Of a stretch of DNA of 64,000 nt, positions 63,901 to 64,000 are shown piece after piece (position 1 is the first letter of the stretch; every line of letters begins with the position of its first letter). The notes under the pieces are model-generated. The model did no database searches. It was not told the origin of the DNA and saw only the letters and a list, made by a program, of their open reading frames with translations. A program made the position numbers and the translations under genes. The DNA is from DATKYQ01 sp964640665. GTDB lineage: Bacteria > Myxococcota > B64-G9. The stretch covers positions 12,088-76,087 of the forward strand of contig CAZXHT010000020.1 of NCBI GenBank assembly GCA_964640665.1, in the 5' to 3' direction.

Positions 63901-63949
63901 TACTACTGAAAATCTTTGCGGGACGCGAAGATTTTCGAGATTAGTAGTA
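63901..63949. repeat. composite dyad upstream of the hybrid secretion gene
   Basis: Outer arms TACTACT (63901-63907) and AGTAGTA (63943-63949) enclose inner arms GAAAATCTT (63908-63916) and AAGATTTTC (63928-63936). It could fold as a hairpin or hold a regulator dimer. No gene is seen in 63849-64000. Confidence 0.75.
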
Positions 63950-64000
63950 TAGGATGCTTCATTGAATACCATGCTTCCCGTGTCCCGGGTGCCACGGGTC

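Overview
The window looks like a chromosomal segment of a GC-rich, probably anaerobic bacterium of the old Deltaproteobacteria/Myxococcota grade. The evidence is the mix of features: many lipoproteins and secreted proteins with MYXO-CTERM-like tails, MopE-like Cys/Asp repeats, an AgmX/PglI-type C-terminal domain, PilZ-receiver and FHA signalling proteins, Ser/Thr kinases, a SelB translation factor and a tungsten/molybdenum-type aldehyde oxidoreductase system. No phage, insertion sequence, rRNA operon or CRISPR array was seen. The species cannot be named from the sequence.

Layout. 1-2257: the end of a TPR/membrane gene, a 66-aa membrane miniprotein and a radical SAM/SPASM protein. 2289-9201: a compact nuoJKLMN membrane-arm operon flanked by two PilZ genes. 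9213-15660: SelB, a zinc-ribbon/TPR membrane protein, a secreted protein and a POT-type transporter. 15698-21308: a secreted TPR-CHAT protein, a Fic protein and an FHA-GGDEF cyclase. 21383-28258 (minus strand): two lipoproteins, an FHA-GAF sigma-54 activator, a TPR membrane protein and a Ser/Thr kinase. 28504-31877: acyl-CoA synthetase, a secreted glycan-binding-like protein and an SCP2 protein. 32082-34967: a RES/Xre toxin-antitoxin pair, an unusual thioredoxin and a stand-alone asparaginyl-tRNA-synthetase-like enzyme. 35106-46306: envelope proteins (two paralogous metallophosphoesterases, nuclease/phosphatase fold, trypsin-like protease), tRNA-Leu, lpdA and a decayed transporter. 46303-53340: the aldehyde oxidoreductase operon and a sodium:solute symporter. 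53431-56870: secreted proteins. 57006-63848: housekeeping (leuS, lptE, holA, rpsT, mazG, two tRNAs) and a hybrid type II secretion protein.

Two systems stand out. First, an aldehyde oxidoreductase is physically split: its N-terminal domain is one gene, and its C-terminal domains are fused to a HoxU-like iron-sulfur protein. NuoE and NuoF diaphorase genes lie between the halves, and a MoaD/ThiS-like carrier follows. This predicts a NAD-linked, possibly electron-bifurcating, tungsten or molybdenum enzyme. Second, the nuoJKLMN operon is intact and tightly coupled but lacks most of the charged residues that move protons in complex I, including both NuoK glutamates. It also stands without nuoA-I, so it may be an altered ion module or a non-pumping scaffold.

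All calls come from reading motifs and gene order. Family assignments rest on recognised motifs, not on database searches, and residue comparisons with E. coli complex I are from memory.
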